In this document: positions 18,152-26,736 of the stretch, in pieces
How positions within the stretch are numbered: position 1 is the first letter of the stretch
How the letters are laid out: each line of letters starts with the position of its first letter
Origin: Lachnospiraceae bacterium
Lineage (GTDB): Bacteria; Bacillota; Clostridia; Lachnospirales; Lachnospiraceae
DNA: 64,000 bases
Direction: 5' to 3'
NCBI GenBank assembly: GCA_017936885.1
Contig: JAGBEO010000002.1
Coordinates: 1 to 64,000, forward strand
Translations under genes and position numbers: made by a program
Notes under the pieces: model-generated
What the model was told of the DNA's origin: nothing
Databases searched by the model: none
The model's input: the letters and a program-made list of their open reading frames with translations, nothing else

Positions 18152-18375
18152 CGTTCTTTTTATGGCGTCCTTACACCCGGCTCTTTATACCATATATTAT
18201 TCCGAATTAACAATAAGTTAAATTGATGTGTAGTTTTACTTGTTTTTTATTCATATCATTGAATTTCCATTCTTTTATACATAGATATAGTACAATGTAA
18301 AAGCAAATTACATCTTACGTATGATGAAAAAGATAACGTTTTACTATACATGCAGAGAAAGGCACAGTTGTTAAT

Positions 18376-18735
18376 ATGGAATTTGGTGAATTTCTGGCTG
18401 AACTGCGCAAAGAAAAAGGTCTTCTACAAAAAGAAGTGGCTAATTATCTGAAGGTAACCATGGCAACGATCTCTAATTATGAGAAAGGTGTACACTCACC
18501 TGATCTGAACACGTTGATCAAGTTAGCTGATTTTTTTGATGTATCCACAGATTATCTGTTACAGAGAACTGATTATAAAGCAAGCATCAGCACCCTCAAC
18601 AAACCGCTTGCCGCTGACTACAAGATCAGCGACCTGTTGAATATCACACTGGAACTGGATCAGCACAACATGGAAGCGCTGTTGGATTACTATGAATTAT
18701 TGGCGCTGCGCAATGCTGCTAACCGCACCAAATAA
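18376..18735 (+). CDS. XRE-family helix-turn-helix regulator
   Basis: A 119-residue regulator with an N-terminal Cro/CI-type DNA-binding domain (residues about 5-60): LRKEKGLLQKEVANYLKV forms the first helices, TMATISNYEKG the recognition helix and PDLNTLIKLADFFDVSTDYLL the family signature. The C-terminal half is a short helical region with no recognised ligand domain. It is transcribed away from the ABC-F gene across a 314-bp divergent region and runs towards the DUF3990 operon, with which it converges. Its targets are not evident. Confidence 0.88.
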   Translation: MEFGEFLAELRKEKGLLQKEVANYLKVTMATISNYEKGVHSPDLNTLIKLADFFDVSTDYLLQRTDYKASISTLNKPLAADYKISDLLNITLELDQHNMEALLDYYELLALRNAANRTK

Positions 18736-18815
18736 TAGTTGCGCACAAGTGAACATTTCCCTATATATATAATTCCGATTTCACAGTATCCGATGCTTCT
18801 CCTTGTTCTGCTCAC

Positions 18816-19058
18816 TTATTCCTTTATCCACGACTCTATATCACCACGTTTCTCATCCTGAAGCATGCTCCATACATACTCTGGTGATTCTGCATATAAA
18901 CCAGACTCCTTATCCTGAAGCAATTCATATGTCATTGTTTTCAGCAGTTTTTTTAATGCATTTTCACTCGAACAATTTTCTTCACTGCTCAAACGATGCA
19001 CTAAATAAAGGGAGATAGTCTGTATTGATTTATTAATATTAACACTTGATGCTTTCAT
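18816..19058 (-). CDS. Small protein in the DUF3990 operon
   Basis: An 80-residue acidic helical protein with no signal or membrane segment. The stretch MTYELLQDKESGLYAESPEYVWSML is of a kind that I associate with small partners of DUF3990/DUF3791 genes in Clostridia, but the family name is uncertain. It starts at an ATGA that overlaps the DUF3990 stop by four bases, so it is translationally coupled and must belong to the same operon. It may be a second antitoxin-like component. Confidence 0.7.
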   Translation of the reverse strand: MKASSVNINKSIQTISLYLVHRLSSEENCSSENALKKLLKTMTYELLQDKESGLYAESPEYVWSMLQDEKRGDIESWIKE

Positions 19059-19630
19059 CCTACGATTTCCCTTCTGACTTTCTTAAAATGAAGCTTCTGA
19101 ATTGCAGCTTTTGTTCCGAAAAAGTACTGCTTCGGTAAGTTTTCCGGCTCCAAATCTTTTATCAAAGTATCCAACACTTCATCTGCATAATTAGTCACAG
19201 CCAATTCTTCTTTATAAGAATTAATGATCGTAACGGTATTTTCATCTGCTGTCGGCCCAATCACAATATCATAGTCATGAACACTGCTATCGGAATCCCT
19301 GTTCTTCAGAATGAACCGTACCCATTCCCGGTCTGCTTCCTTGAATACTTTTACCTTCAGCCCCTCTGGATTATCAATACAACTATCCTCGAATTCTAAG
19401 TTATATCTGTATGCCTGATATGTTCTTTCTCTATATTTTGGATTTCTTTGCCGTATTTTTGCCTCTCTTGCCTCAAGGATACGTTTATTTCTTTTGGCTA
19501 TATTTTCGGCATGGCTTTTTACCGAAGTAGCATAAAATCCCTTTCCAAAATCCTTATACCCTTTACCCATCGTAACATCAATTTCATTGATATCATAGGT
19601 TGTTCCATGAAATAAATCTTTCATCTTCAA
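19055..19630 (-). CDS. DUF3990 protein, predicted ADP-ribosyltransferase-fold toxin
   Basis: A 191-residue cytosolic protein. The N-terminus carries LFHGTTYDI and then GYKDFGKGFYATSVKSHAENIAKR, the hallmark DUF3990 pattern. That family is grouped with the ADP-ribosyltransferase superfamily, where an HGT strand and a Gly-Phe-Tyr helix line the NAD pocket. The middle is basic and ends in a WVRFILKNRD segment and IVIGPTADENTV. The longest frame begins with TTG at 19630; ATG at 19624 is an equal candidate, with GAGGAG upstream. Four-base overlaps on both sides bind it to two small genes, the layout of a toxin flanked by neutralisers. Enzymatic activity is inferred, not shown. Confidence 0.75.
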   Translation of the reverse strand: MKMKDLFHGTTYDINEIDVTMGKGYKDFGKGFYATSVKSHAENIAKRNKRILEAREAKIRQRNPKYRERTYQAYRYNLEFEDSCIDNPEGLKVKVFKEADREWVRFILKNRDSDSSVHDYDIVIGPTADENTVTIINSYKEELAVTNYADEVLDTLIKDLEPENLPKQYFFGTKAAIQKLHFKKVRREIVG

Positions 19631-19845
19631 ACAGTCTCCTCTATCGCATCTATATATGATCTCAGATCCTCTAAAATGCCCTTTATCCCCATGGAATTAT
19701 ATTCCTCATAACAGGTATCAATATAGGAAAGCAAATCATATTTATCCAAAAGGTCACTGACTTTGCCAAAATCAATATTCCATTCCTGTTTCATGCAGTT
19801 AGCAATAGTTATTTGCATATTCAATACATTATCAGTTCTAGTCAT
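19627..19845 (-). CDS. DUF3791-like small protein, probable antitoxin partner
   Basis: A 72-residue protein and the first gene of the three-gene operon, with a strong AGGAGG seven bases before its ATG. The C-terminal half (LLDKYDLLSYIDTCYEEYNSMGIKGILEDLRSYI) matches the DUF3791 pattern: a short helix, a Tyr-Ile pair and a terminal D-L-x-x-Y-I helix. DUF3791 genes are regularly paired with DUF3990 genes in Lachnospiraceae. Its stop overlaps the DUF3990 start by four bases. Antitoxin function is inference from size, order and coupling. Confidence 0.72.
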   Translation of the reverse strand: MTRTDNVLNMQITIANCMKQEWNIDFGKVSDLLDKYDLLSYIDTCYEEYNSMGIKGILEDLRSYIDAIEETV

Positions 19846-20236
19846 ATCAATACCTCCTCGTACATGAGTACCAAAACACTTCTTGTCAGCTCTCGAATAT
19901 TATTTTAGGGAATAGCCCGATATTATATTCCTGATACCAAGTACAATAAAAACTGCAGACCACCTATATTTCGCCACAAATCGCAGTATTCTAAATTTAT
20001 TATATACTGAAAAAGCTTCTCTCTCAATCCATTTCTTCACTCAATCGTCCAGACAGGCTTATCATTAAACCTTATTATAAAACCGAGAGGCTAACCACTT
20101 TGTGAGCGGCCGCCTCTCCCTATTTTTATAGTATAATACGGTTCAAAATCTTTTAAGAGTTAAAATAAAACTAATATATGATTATTATTGGTCTATTATG
20201 CCTATTAATTAACAATACATTTTCACAGCTCGTCTA
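19846..20236. other. Intergenic region between the DUF3990 operon and the M56 gene
   Basis: Holds no coding sequence that I can support. It contains the promoter zone of the DUF3791/DUF3990 operon and the hairpin at 20085-20118. The rest is AT-rich. Confidence 0.6.
20085..20118 (-). terminator. Terminator after the BlaI/M56 operon
   Basis: GAGAGGC and GCCTCTC form a 7-bp stem. T-rich tracts occur on both sides (GGTTTTATAAT on the minus strand, CCTATTTTTATAG on the plus), so it may work in both directions. Confidence 0.65.
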
Positions 20237-21637
20237 TTATTTTGCCACAAACGCTTCTATGTACAGCTCCTCTGTCTCACTCAGATTAGTAACAAAGAAA
20301 TAATATCTGCCATCAATTTCGATATCAAAGGTATGCGTAATTACTCCTTCTCCTTCTACATAATGCATTATCTGCTCAGGATCTTTAATACCTGTCTGAT
20401 AGGTTATATCATCTGGACTTGTAGTAACAGTTATACCTACCTCATCTCCTTCATCCTCGTTAAACCCAGAGGTCATATAAGTTCTGTCTGCTGGAACATT
20501 CCATATCACATTAAAACTCAATCCATAAGCTTCTATATTGTCATCGCCCATCATTACTACTTTATCCGGGTCCAGATCATAAATCCTGCAAATTTCCTCC
20601 ATTGCCTGACGATCCGCGTCATCCGTTGGCAATGCAGCTTCTTTCTCGCTCGTCTCTTTCGCTACTCCTATGTACTTATCTGTCAGCTCATCGCCTGCAG
20701 CCAAAGCCGTTATACTGCTTCCAAATAAGAAACATACGGATAATATCAGCGCCACACCTTTCTTCATACTGCCATGTAAAATATAATCACTCATCAAAGT
20801 TACTCTCCTTTCGTAGTTTGATTGGCTATCAAATAAAGCGAACAGTTGATACCGCTCCCTTTTGCCTCTCGTCAATAGCATATCACGAATAACCGCGAAA
20901 TATTCTCCGACGGTAAAGTATTCCTTACCCTTCTCACAAGCCATCTTGTCGCAACATTCCTCACAGACCAAATCCACCTGATTCAGCAAAATATGTGCTG
21001 CCGGATTAAATCCATGAATCAATGCCACCAAAATACCCCACATCTTAAGGTACAAATCTCCTTCCAGATAATGACATACTTCATGATGTATTGCCACATC
21101 TGCTTCTTTCTTCGTAAACCGCACCAGCGGTAAGATAACCGCCGGTCCGTGCCAATAAGTAAAACAAGGAATGTCCACAGAATCATTCCTATATAACGAT
21201 ATCTTGCCTACAACGCCTAACTCAGCACAGATATCCCGAAAGCACTGTTCTACCATCTCATCTTCTTCAGGAATATTGCCTCTGCATGTGAAGTTCCAAC
21301 GATATCCCCGGTAGAGCCGGTGTACAAACAAGAGAAAGAACAAGATAATCCAGACAATCCCTAACATTGCAAATAGCTCAGCCGTAGTTGGTGTATTGTA
21401 AAACAAATTGACATTACTTCTCACATTCAGTATAGCAATGATGCGCTCGTCTGCATATAACATAATGTAAACAAACGGCACCGTATAGGCACACAATGTC
21501 ATTATAGTCAGAAAACGAAGCGCCTTCACATCATGCTTAAACAATGTCTTCCTGAAAAACATACCGATCAGGAAGAACAGCGTTCCTGTGATATCCGTAA
21601 ATAGTAACGCAATAAACAGGTTACTTATCCAGTCCAT
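20237..21637 (-). CDS. M56-family (BlaR1-like) membrane metallopeptidase sensor
   Basis: A 466-residue membrane protein. Four hydrophobic segments surround a cytosolic zinc protease domain with HEVCH at residues 185-189 and a downstream E-x-x-CD helix (CEECCDKMACE). This is the M56 family that senses an outside signal and then cleaves its partner repressor. After the last membrane helix (about 298-315, ending in ITALAAG) comes a secreted region of about 150 residues. It lacks the SxxK and KTG motifs of a penicillin-binding sensor, so beta-lactam sensing is not supported. It overlaps the BlaI-type gene by 17 bp. Confidence 0.87.
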   Translation of the reverse strand: MDWISNLFIALLFTDITGTLFFLIGMFFRKTLFKHDVKALRFLTIMTLCAYTVPFVYIMLYADERIIAILNVRSNVNLFYNTPTTAELFAMLGIVWIILFFLLFVHRLYRGYRWNFTCRGNIPEEDEMVEQCFRDICAELGVVGKISLYRNDSVDIPCFTYWHGPAVILPLVRFTKKEADVAIHHEVCHYLEGDLYLKMWGILVALIHGFNPAAHILLNQVDLVCEECCDKMACEKGKEYFTVGEYFAVIRDMLLTRGKRERYQLFALFDSQSNYERRVTLMSDYILHGSMKKGVALILSVCFLFGSSITALAAGDELTDKYIGVAKETSEKEAALPTDDADRQAMEEICRIYDLDPDKVVMMGDDNIEAYGLSFNVIWNVPADRTYMTSGFNEDEGDEVGITVTTSPDDITYQTGIKDPEQIMHYVEGEGVITHTFDIEIDGRYYFFVTNLSETEELYIEAFVAK

Positions 21638-22001
21638 TGATCAGTTTATTAATCCTTTCGATTTCATCTTCTCGTAACGGTCTCTCATTGGATAATGCAC
21701 ATAAGAATTCATCTGCATTATCATGATTCCAAAAGCTTACATAATCGTTTGTAAGCTGCCCTTTGTATTCATCCAACGGAACCAGAATCTGGTAGAAGAA
21801 TACACGTCCCTGGCGGTAATGTCTCAGATAACCTTTTCTAACGAGACGCGCCAGAAAGGTTGATACGGTCTGCGGCTTCCAGTCTTTATGGAACTTATCA
21901 TTCACTCTTTCCATGATCTCCATAAGACTCAGTTCGTCTTCGGCATCCCATACTACCTTCATGACTAACTGTTCACAATCTGTTAATTTTTCATGTGTCA
22001 T
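21621..22001 (-). CDS. BlaI/MecI/CopY-family repressor
   Basis: A winged-helix repressor of about 126 residues. The motif pattern is that of BlaI: LTDCEQLVMKVVWD, IMERVND and KPQTVSTFLARLVRKGYL, the recognition helix, followed by the wing GRVFFYQ. The start is ATG 22001, not the upstream in-frame ATG at 22067, because GGAGG lies six bases before 22001 and the operator at 22021-22038 would otherwise fall in the coding region. It should be autoregulated and be cleaved after signalling by the M56 protein encoded next to it. Confidence 0.9.
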   Translation of the reverse strand: MTHEKLTDCEQLVMKVVWDAEDELSLMEIMERVNDKFHKDWKPQTVSTFLARLVRKGYLRHYRQGRVFFYQILVPLDEYKGQLTNDYVSFWNHDNADEFLCALSNERPLREDEIERINKLINGLDK

Positions 22002-22020
22002 AATAGACCTCCAATAATCT

Positions 22021-22038
22021 CTACAACTACCATTGTAG
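22021..22038 (-). promoter_or_regulatory. BlaI-type operator
   Basis: CTACAA-6-TTGTAG is a perfect dyad containing the TACA...TGTA core of BlaI/MecI operators, 20 bp before the repressor start. Confidence 0.72.
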
Positions 22039-22293
22039 GTAATGTTATTAAAACTCTCTATACTCATACTATTTTATTATCCGTAGAATATCAAGCACAA
22101 ATTGTCCATAAACGAATGAAAAATTTAACCGAGTGTGTAATCTGCCTGTGAAATGAGATAGTATAAAGATAGAAAGCACGTTGCACATCACATTAAGATA
22201 GTGTAAAATGTCAATCAGACTCACGCCTATTGTATGTAGACATCCAATGCAATATGCGTTTATTGTACGTAATAATGCAGTTCTTTTCCGCTC

Positions 22294-22312
22294 ATACAAT
22301 ATATTGTTGTAT
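22294..22312 (+). promoter_or_regulatory. Inverted repeat before the MATE gene
   Basis: ATACAA-7-TTGTAT lies 21 bp upstream of the MATE start. It contains TACA and TGTA half-sites like those of the nearby BlaI operator, with one extra spacer base. Confidence 0.45.
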
Positions 22313-22333
22313 GGGTTAAATACGAGGTAAACA

Positions 22334-23743
22334 ATGGAAACAACACAAACCAAACAATCAGGTTTCATCCGCAAATTCATAGGAGATAAAGCATTTTATA
22401 AGATGGTGCTTGCTATCGCTGTCCCCATTATGATCCAGAACGGTATCACCAACTTCGTAGGTCTTTTGGATAATATTATGATCGGTCAGATCGGTACGGA
22501 ACAAATGTCAGGCGTTGCTATTGTCAATCAGTTAATCTTCGTCTACAATCTGTGCCTTTTCGGCGGTGTTTCCGGTGCCGGAATCTTTACCGCGCAGTAC
22601 TTTGGACAGAAGAATCAGGAAGGCATTCGCCAGACCGTGCGTTTCAAGGTCTGGATGGTTACCGTCATTACCCTGATTACCATAATCCTTTTCCTGACTG
22701 TCGGCAGTAATCTGATTGCGCTGTATCTGCGGGGCGAGGGTACCGCTGAAAGTGCTGCTTCTACCTTATATTATGGCAAACAGTATCTTTGGATTATGCT
22801 GCTTGGTTTACCGCCTTTTATGATGCTGCAGGTATATTCCAGTACCCTGCGTGAATGCGGCCAGACGATTCTTCCCATGAAAGCAGGCGTGGTTGCAGTC
22901 TTTGTTAATTTAATATTGAACTACATATTAATCTACGGCAAATTCGGCTCTCCTGCGCTGGGCGTGCGGGGTGCTGCACTGGCAACTATTATTTCACGTT
23001 ACGTGGAAGCTTCCATCGTACTGATTCATACTCACAGGCATAAAGCGGCAAACCCGTTTGTGGAAGGTCTGTATTCCACTTTAAAGGTGCCGGGGCAGCT
23101 CGTTAAGAAGATTCTGATTAAAGGTTCCCCGCTGCTCTTCAACGAAACCTTGTGGGCTGCCGGTATGGCGATGCTTGCACAGTGCTATTCCGTGCGCGGT
23201 TTAAACGTGGTAGCCGCACAGAATATTTCAAACACGATCAACAATGTATTTAATATTGTTTTTATTGCCCTCGGCGATTCCGTGGCAATTATTGTCGGGC
23301 AGTTGCTGGGTGCCGGTAAGATGAAAGAGGCACGGGACACCGACAACAAGATGATCGCTTTCTCTGTGTTCTGTTGCACCTGCGTAGCGGCTGTCATGCT
23401 GCTGCTGGCACCGTTCTTCCCGCTGTTGTATAACACCAACGAGGAAGCAAGAGAACTGGCCAAATATTTCATCATGATAACTGCTGTGTTTATGCCCCAG
23501 AACGCATTCCTTCATGCTTCCTACTTTACGCTGCGTTCCGGCGGCAAGACGATCATTACTTTCTTATTCGACAGTGTGTTCATCTGGTGTGTCAGTGTAA
23601 CTATTGCATTTACCTTAAGCCACTTCACGGCGCTTCCCGTAATTGCAGTCTACACCTTTGTACAGATGGGTGATCTGATTAAATGCGCAATCGGCTTCGC
23701 ACTCGTGAAGAAAGGCGTATGGTTACAGAATATAGTTGCATAA
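22334..23743 (+). CDS. MATE-family multidrug/cation efflux transporter
   Basis: A 469-residue integral membrane protein with about 12 helices and the internal duplication of MATE exporters. The first helix ends in AIAVPIMIQNGITNFVGLLDNIMIG, a typical MATE start, and the second half repeats it (GSPLLFNETLWAAGMAMLAQ). It probably exports cationic drugs or metabolites using Na+ or H+. The start ATG follows ACGAGGTAAACA. It is divergent from the BlaI-type operon, with a 270-bp region between that has a possible shared operator. The substrate cannot be predicted. Confidence 0.92.
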   Translation: METTQTKQSGFIRKFIGDKAFYKMVLAIAVPIMIQNGITNFVGLLDNIMIGQIGTEQMSGVAIVNQLIFVYNLCLFGGVSGAGIFTAQYFGQKNQEGIRQTVRFKVWMVTVITLITIILFLTVGSNLIALYLRGEGTAESAASTLYYGKQYLWIMLLGLPPFMMLQVYSSTLRECGQTILPMKAGVVAVFVNLILNYILIYGKFGSPALGVRGAALATIISRYVEASIVLIHTHRHKAANPFVEGLYSTLKVPGQLVKKILIKGSPLLFNETLWAAGMAMLAQCYSVRGLNVVAAQNISNTINNVFNIVFIALGDSVAIIVGQLLGAGKMKEARDTDNKMIAFSVFCCTCVAAVMLLLAPFFPLLYNTNEEARELAKYFIMITAVFMPQNAFLHASYFTLRSGGKTIITFLFDSVFIWCVSVTIAFTLSHFTALPVIAVYTFVQMGDLIKCAIGFALVKKGVWLQNIVA

Positions 23744-24023
23744 AGACAGTTTTCATGTCCAGCCCATCAGAAACATACTGTCTGGATACAGCCACAAACT
23801 GTGCATATTCCTTCAACACCTTGCACTTCTCCAGCAATTCCTCTCCATTCTCCAGTTCCTGTCATATTCATTTGATTATTTAAGAAAAACTCAACAGAAA
23901 CTGTCTGAATGTGCGAGCTGCACATAATTTAGATTTTCTTTGATTGTTTTATCATATATTAGATTTGACTGTATGTCAAGTTATTTTCATAAATAAAGAA
24001 GAAATTAAAAAGTATAAACAGAA

Positions 24024-24048
24024 ATGGCGCAGCTTAAAACTGCGCCAT
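24024..24048 (-). terminator. Terminator overlapping the end of rpe
   Basis: CATGGCGCAG is followed by a TTTTAAG loop containing the rpe stop codon and by CTGCGCCAT. The 9-bp stem thus includes the last sense codons. A T-rich tail follows. Confidence 0.7.
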
Positions 24049-24693
24049 GATTGCTTTCACGTTTTCTGTTATATTGCCTTTAAAAACCGCAGACCCTGCC
24101 ACGATCACGTTGGCCCCGGCATCCAATACCACGTGTACATTATCCTTTGTGATACCGCCGTCAACCTGTATATCCAGATCGACTCCCTGCTCGTCTGCCA
24201 TCTGCCTGATTTTTCTGATACGCTCCGTAGATTCCGGTATATACTTCTGTCCGCCGAATCCCGGCTCCACCGTCATCACCAGCAGCATATCCAGCTTACC
24301 CAGATATTTCCCGACTACTTCCACCGGGGTCTTGGGCTTAATAGACATTCCTGCCTTACAGCCCAGACTATGGATCTGATCGATAAGCTCATCCGCGTCC
24401 TCCGTAGCTTCCAAATGAAACGTAATGCTGTCCGCTCCGCAGGCTGCAAATTCTTTTACATACCTTTCCGGTTCAACGATCATAAGATGCACGTCAAATA
24501 TTCTCTTCGTCACTTTCCGAATCGTCTCAATGACCGGCATACCAAAAGAAATAGACGGCACAAACACGCCATCCATCACATCAATATGAATATATTCCGC
24601 TCCGGCTTCGTCTGCCTCTTTGATCTGTTTCCCTAATACAGCGAAATCCGCCGCCAGTATCGAGGGCGATAAAATATTTTTTCTATCAGACAT
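24034..24693 (-). CDS. rpe: Ribulose-phosphate 3-epimerase
   Basis: Interconverts ribulose-5-phosphate and xylulose-5-phosphate in the pentose phosphate pathway. The 219-residue TIM-barrel shows all family markers: the SPSILAADF start, HIDVMDGVFVP with metal ligands H and D, DVHLMI, TVEPGFGGQ and QVDGGI. It lies 230 bp downstream of the transketolase pair in the same direction, and a terminator overlaps its stop codon. It closes the L-arabinose route in this window by linking the xylulose-5-phosphate made by AraD to the rest of the pathway. Confidence 0.95.
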   Translation of the reverse strand: MSDRKNILSPSILAADFAVLGKQIKEADEAGAEYIHIDVMDGVFVPSISFGMPVIETIRKVTKRIFDVHLMIVEPERYVKEFAACGADSITFHLEATEDADELIDQIHSLGCKAGMSIKPKTPVEVVGKYLGKLDMLLVMTVEPGFGGQKYIPESTERIRKIRQMADEQGVDLDIQVDGGITKDNVHVVLDAGANVIVAGSAVFKGNITENVKAIMAQF

Positions 24694-24926
24694 CTTCCAT
24701 GCCTTTCTTTGTTAATGCTATAGAAATTTATTTTCTTCTCATATCTACTGGATTATTGAAATCCGGTCAGTTATGTTCCACGCAGGCACACTTGCACTCC
24801 ATCCAGAGTATACCGGCACAAAACGTTTTAAATAAACACCATGCACCGTCACTCTCCAAGGGCCTGCTTATGGAATCATAACCAACCAAATTATACTATA
24901 ACTTTACAACTCACTAAAAGCCTCTA

Positions 24927-25868
24927 TTATTTCACAAACGCTTTTACTTTCTCGTAGATACCCTTGCCGTCAAGGCCATATTTCTCAACCAACGCTGCAG
25001 CCGGTCCGGACTCACCGAACTTATCCTGCATACCGATCTTAAGAACAGGTGTAGGCATCTTCTCGGATAAGCAGTCACATACAGCGCTGCCGAGTCCGCC
25101 GATTACGGAATGCTCTTCTGCTGTTACAACCTTACCTGTCTTCTTAGCAGAAGCAAGAATTAACTCTTCATCTAACGGTTTAATGGTATGGATGTTGATT
25201 ACCTCTGCGCTGATACCGTCTGCTGCCAGCATTTCTGCTGCATCTAAAGCGGAAGATACTGTGATACCGCTGGCTACGATCGTTACGTCTGTACCTTCTT
25301 TTAACAGAACGCCCTTACCGATCTCGAACTTATAATCCGGTGTGTCATTGATTACAGGCACTGCCGCACGTCCGAAACGTAAGTAAACAGGGCCTTCCAT
25401 CTCAATTGCTGCTCTGACTGCTGCCTTAGCCTCTACATCATCGGAAGGAACGATAACAGTCATACCGGGAATGGTTCTCATCAGAGCCACGTCCTCGTTA
25501 CACTGATGGGTAGCACCGTCTTCACCTACCGTGATACCTGCGTGAGTAGCACCGATTTTCACATTTAAGTGAGGGTAACCGATAGAGTTACGCACCTGCT
25601 CGAAGTTACGTCCTGCCGCAAACATAGCGAAGGAACTGATAAAAGGTACCTTGCCGCAGGTAGCAAGACCTGCTGCAATACCTGTCATATTACATTCTGC
25701 AATACCGCAGTCGATATGACGATCCGGATATGCTTTCTTAAATACACCTGTCTTGGTAGCACCTGCAAGGTCTGCATCGAGAACTACCAGATTCGGGAAA
25801 TCTGCACCACATTCAGCAAGTGCATTACCATAGCTTTCTCTTGTTGCGATTTTCTTAACATCTGCCAT
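24927..25868 (-). CDS. Transketolase, C-terminal subunit
   Basis: The pyrimidine-binding and C-terminal domains of transketolase as a separate 313-residue chain, usual in Clostridia. Visible motifs are AECNMTGIAAGLATCGKVPF, with the conserved Glu that activates the thiamine ring, then FAMFAAGRNFEQ and VGEDGATHQ. The ATG overlaps the stop of the N-terminal subunit by one base (TAATG) with GGAGG just before, so the two halves are made in equal amounts. It transfers two-carbon units between sugar phosphates. Confidence 0.95.
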   Translation of the reverse strand: MADVKKIATRESYGNALAECGADFPNLVVLDADLAGATKTGVFKKAYPDRHIDCGIAECNMTGIAAGLATCGKVPFISSFAMFAAGRNFEQVRNSIGYPHLNVKIGATHAGITVGEDGATHQCNEDVALMRTIPGMTVIVPSDDVEAKAAVRAAIEMEGPVYLRFGRAAVPVINDTPDYKFEIGKGVLLKEGTDVTIVASGITVSSALDAAEMLAADGISAEVINIHTIKPLDEELILASAKKTGKVVTAEEHSVIGGLGSAVCDCLSEKMPTPVLKIGMQDKFGESGPAAALVEKYGLDGKGIYEKVKAFVK

Positions 25869-26707
25869 TAGTTTGCACCTCCTAATTCTGCATCGATCTT
25901 CTCAAGATCTGCCATTGCTGTTGCGTACTCGTCATCGTTAGGAGCTTTACCATGCCAGCCTGCATTATTCTCCATGTAAGATACGCCTTTACCTTTAACA
26001 GTCTTACAAATAATAGCCGTAGGCATACCCTTAGTAGCCTTAGCCTCTTTAAATGCTGCATCGATCTGGTCAAAATCATTGCCGTCGATGTTGATTACGT
26101 GGAAATTAAACGCCTCGAACTTCTTATCAATCGGGTAAGGAGAACATACATCATCGATCTTGCCATCGATCTGAAGACCGTTGTTATCAACGATAACTAC
26201 CAGATTGTCCAACTTACGGTGTCCGGCAAACATAGCTGCCTCCCAAACCTGACCTTCCTGAATCTCACCATCACCAAGCAGTGTATAAGTTCTGAAGTCT
26301 TTGTTATCCAACTTAGCTGCCAGAGCCATACCTACTGCTGCGGAGATACCCTGTCCGAGAGAACCGGAGGACATGTCTACACCCGGAGTCTCCTGCATAC
26401 AAGGATGTCCCTGTAAATATGAGCCTAAATGACGCAGAGTCTTAAGATCCTCTACCGGGAAATATCCTCTGTTAGCCAGTGTAGAATAAAGACCCGGTGC
26501 CGTATGACCCTTAGACAGTACGAAACGGTCTCTGTCTGCCTTCTTAGAATCTTTCGGATCAATATTCATCTCCTCGAAATAAAGATAGGTAAAAATATCG
26601 GCTGCGGATAAAGATCCGCCCGGATGTCCCGCTTTAGCACTGTGTACTGCGGTTACGATACCTTTACGAACTTCATTAGCTGTTTTCTGTAACTCTAATT
26701 TGTTCAT
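25868..26707 (-). CDS. Transketolase, N-terminal subunit
   Basis: The thiamine-diphosphate-binding half (279 aa) of a split transketolase. Key features are AGHPGGSLSAADIF, SKGHTAPGLYS and the cofactor signature GDGEIQEGQVWEA ending in DNNGLQIDG. It is translated immediately before the C-terminal half. Its place after araD in the arabinose operon means the enzyme is likely induced with arabinose catabolism, feeding xylulose-5-phosphate into the non-oxidative pentose pathway. Confidence 0.95.
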   Translation of the reverse strand: MNKLELQKTANEVRKGIVTAVHSAKAGHPGGSLSAADIFTYLYFEEMNIDPKDSKKADRDRFVLSKGHTAPGLYSTLANRGYFPVEDLKTLRHLGSYLQGHPCMQETPGVDMSSGSLGQGISAAVGMALAAKLDNKDFRTYTLLGDGEIQEGQVWEAAMFAGHRKLDNLVVIVDNNGLQIDGKIDDVCSPYPIDKKFEAFNFHVINIDGNDFDQIDAAFKEAKATKGMPTAIICKTVKGKGVSYMENNAGWHGKAPNDDEYATAMADLEKIDAELGGAN

Positions 26708-26736
26708 CGCAAACCTCCATATATTTTATAATTTTA

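Noticed and set aside
20237-22001. BlaR1/BlaI as a beta-lactam resistance operon
   Set aside because: No beta-lactamase gene is present and the outside domain lacks the penicillin-binding motifs.
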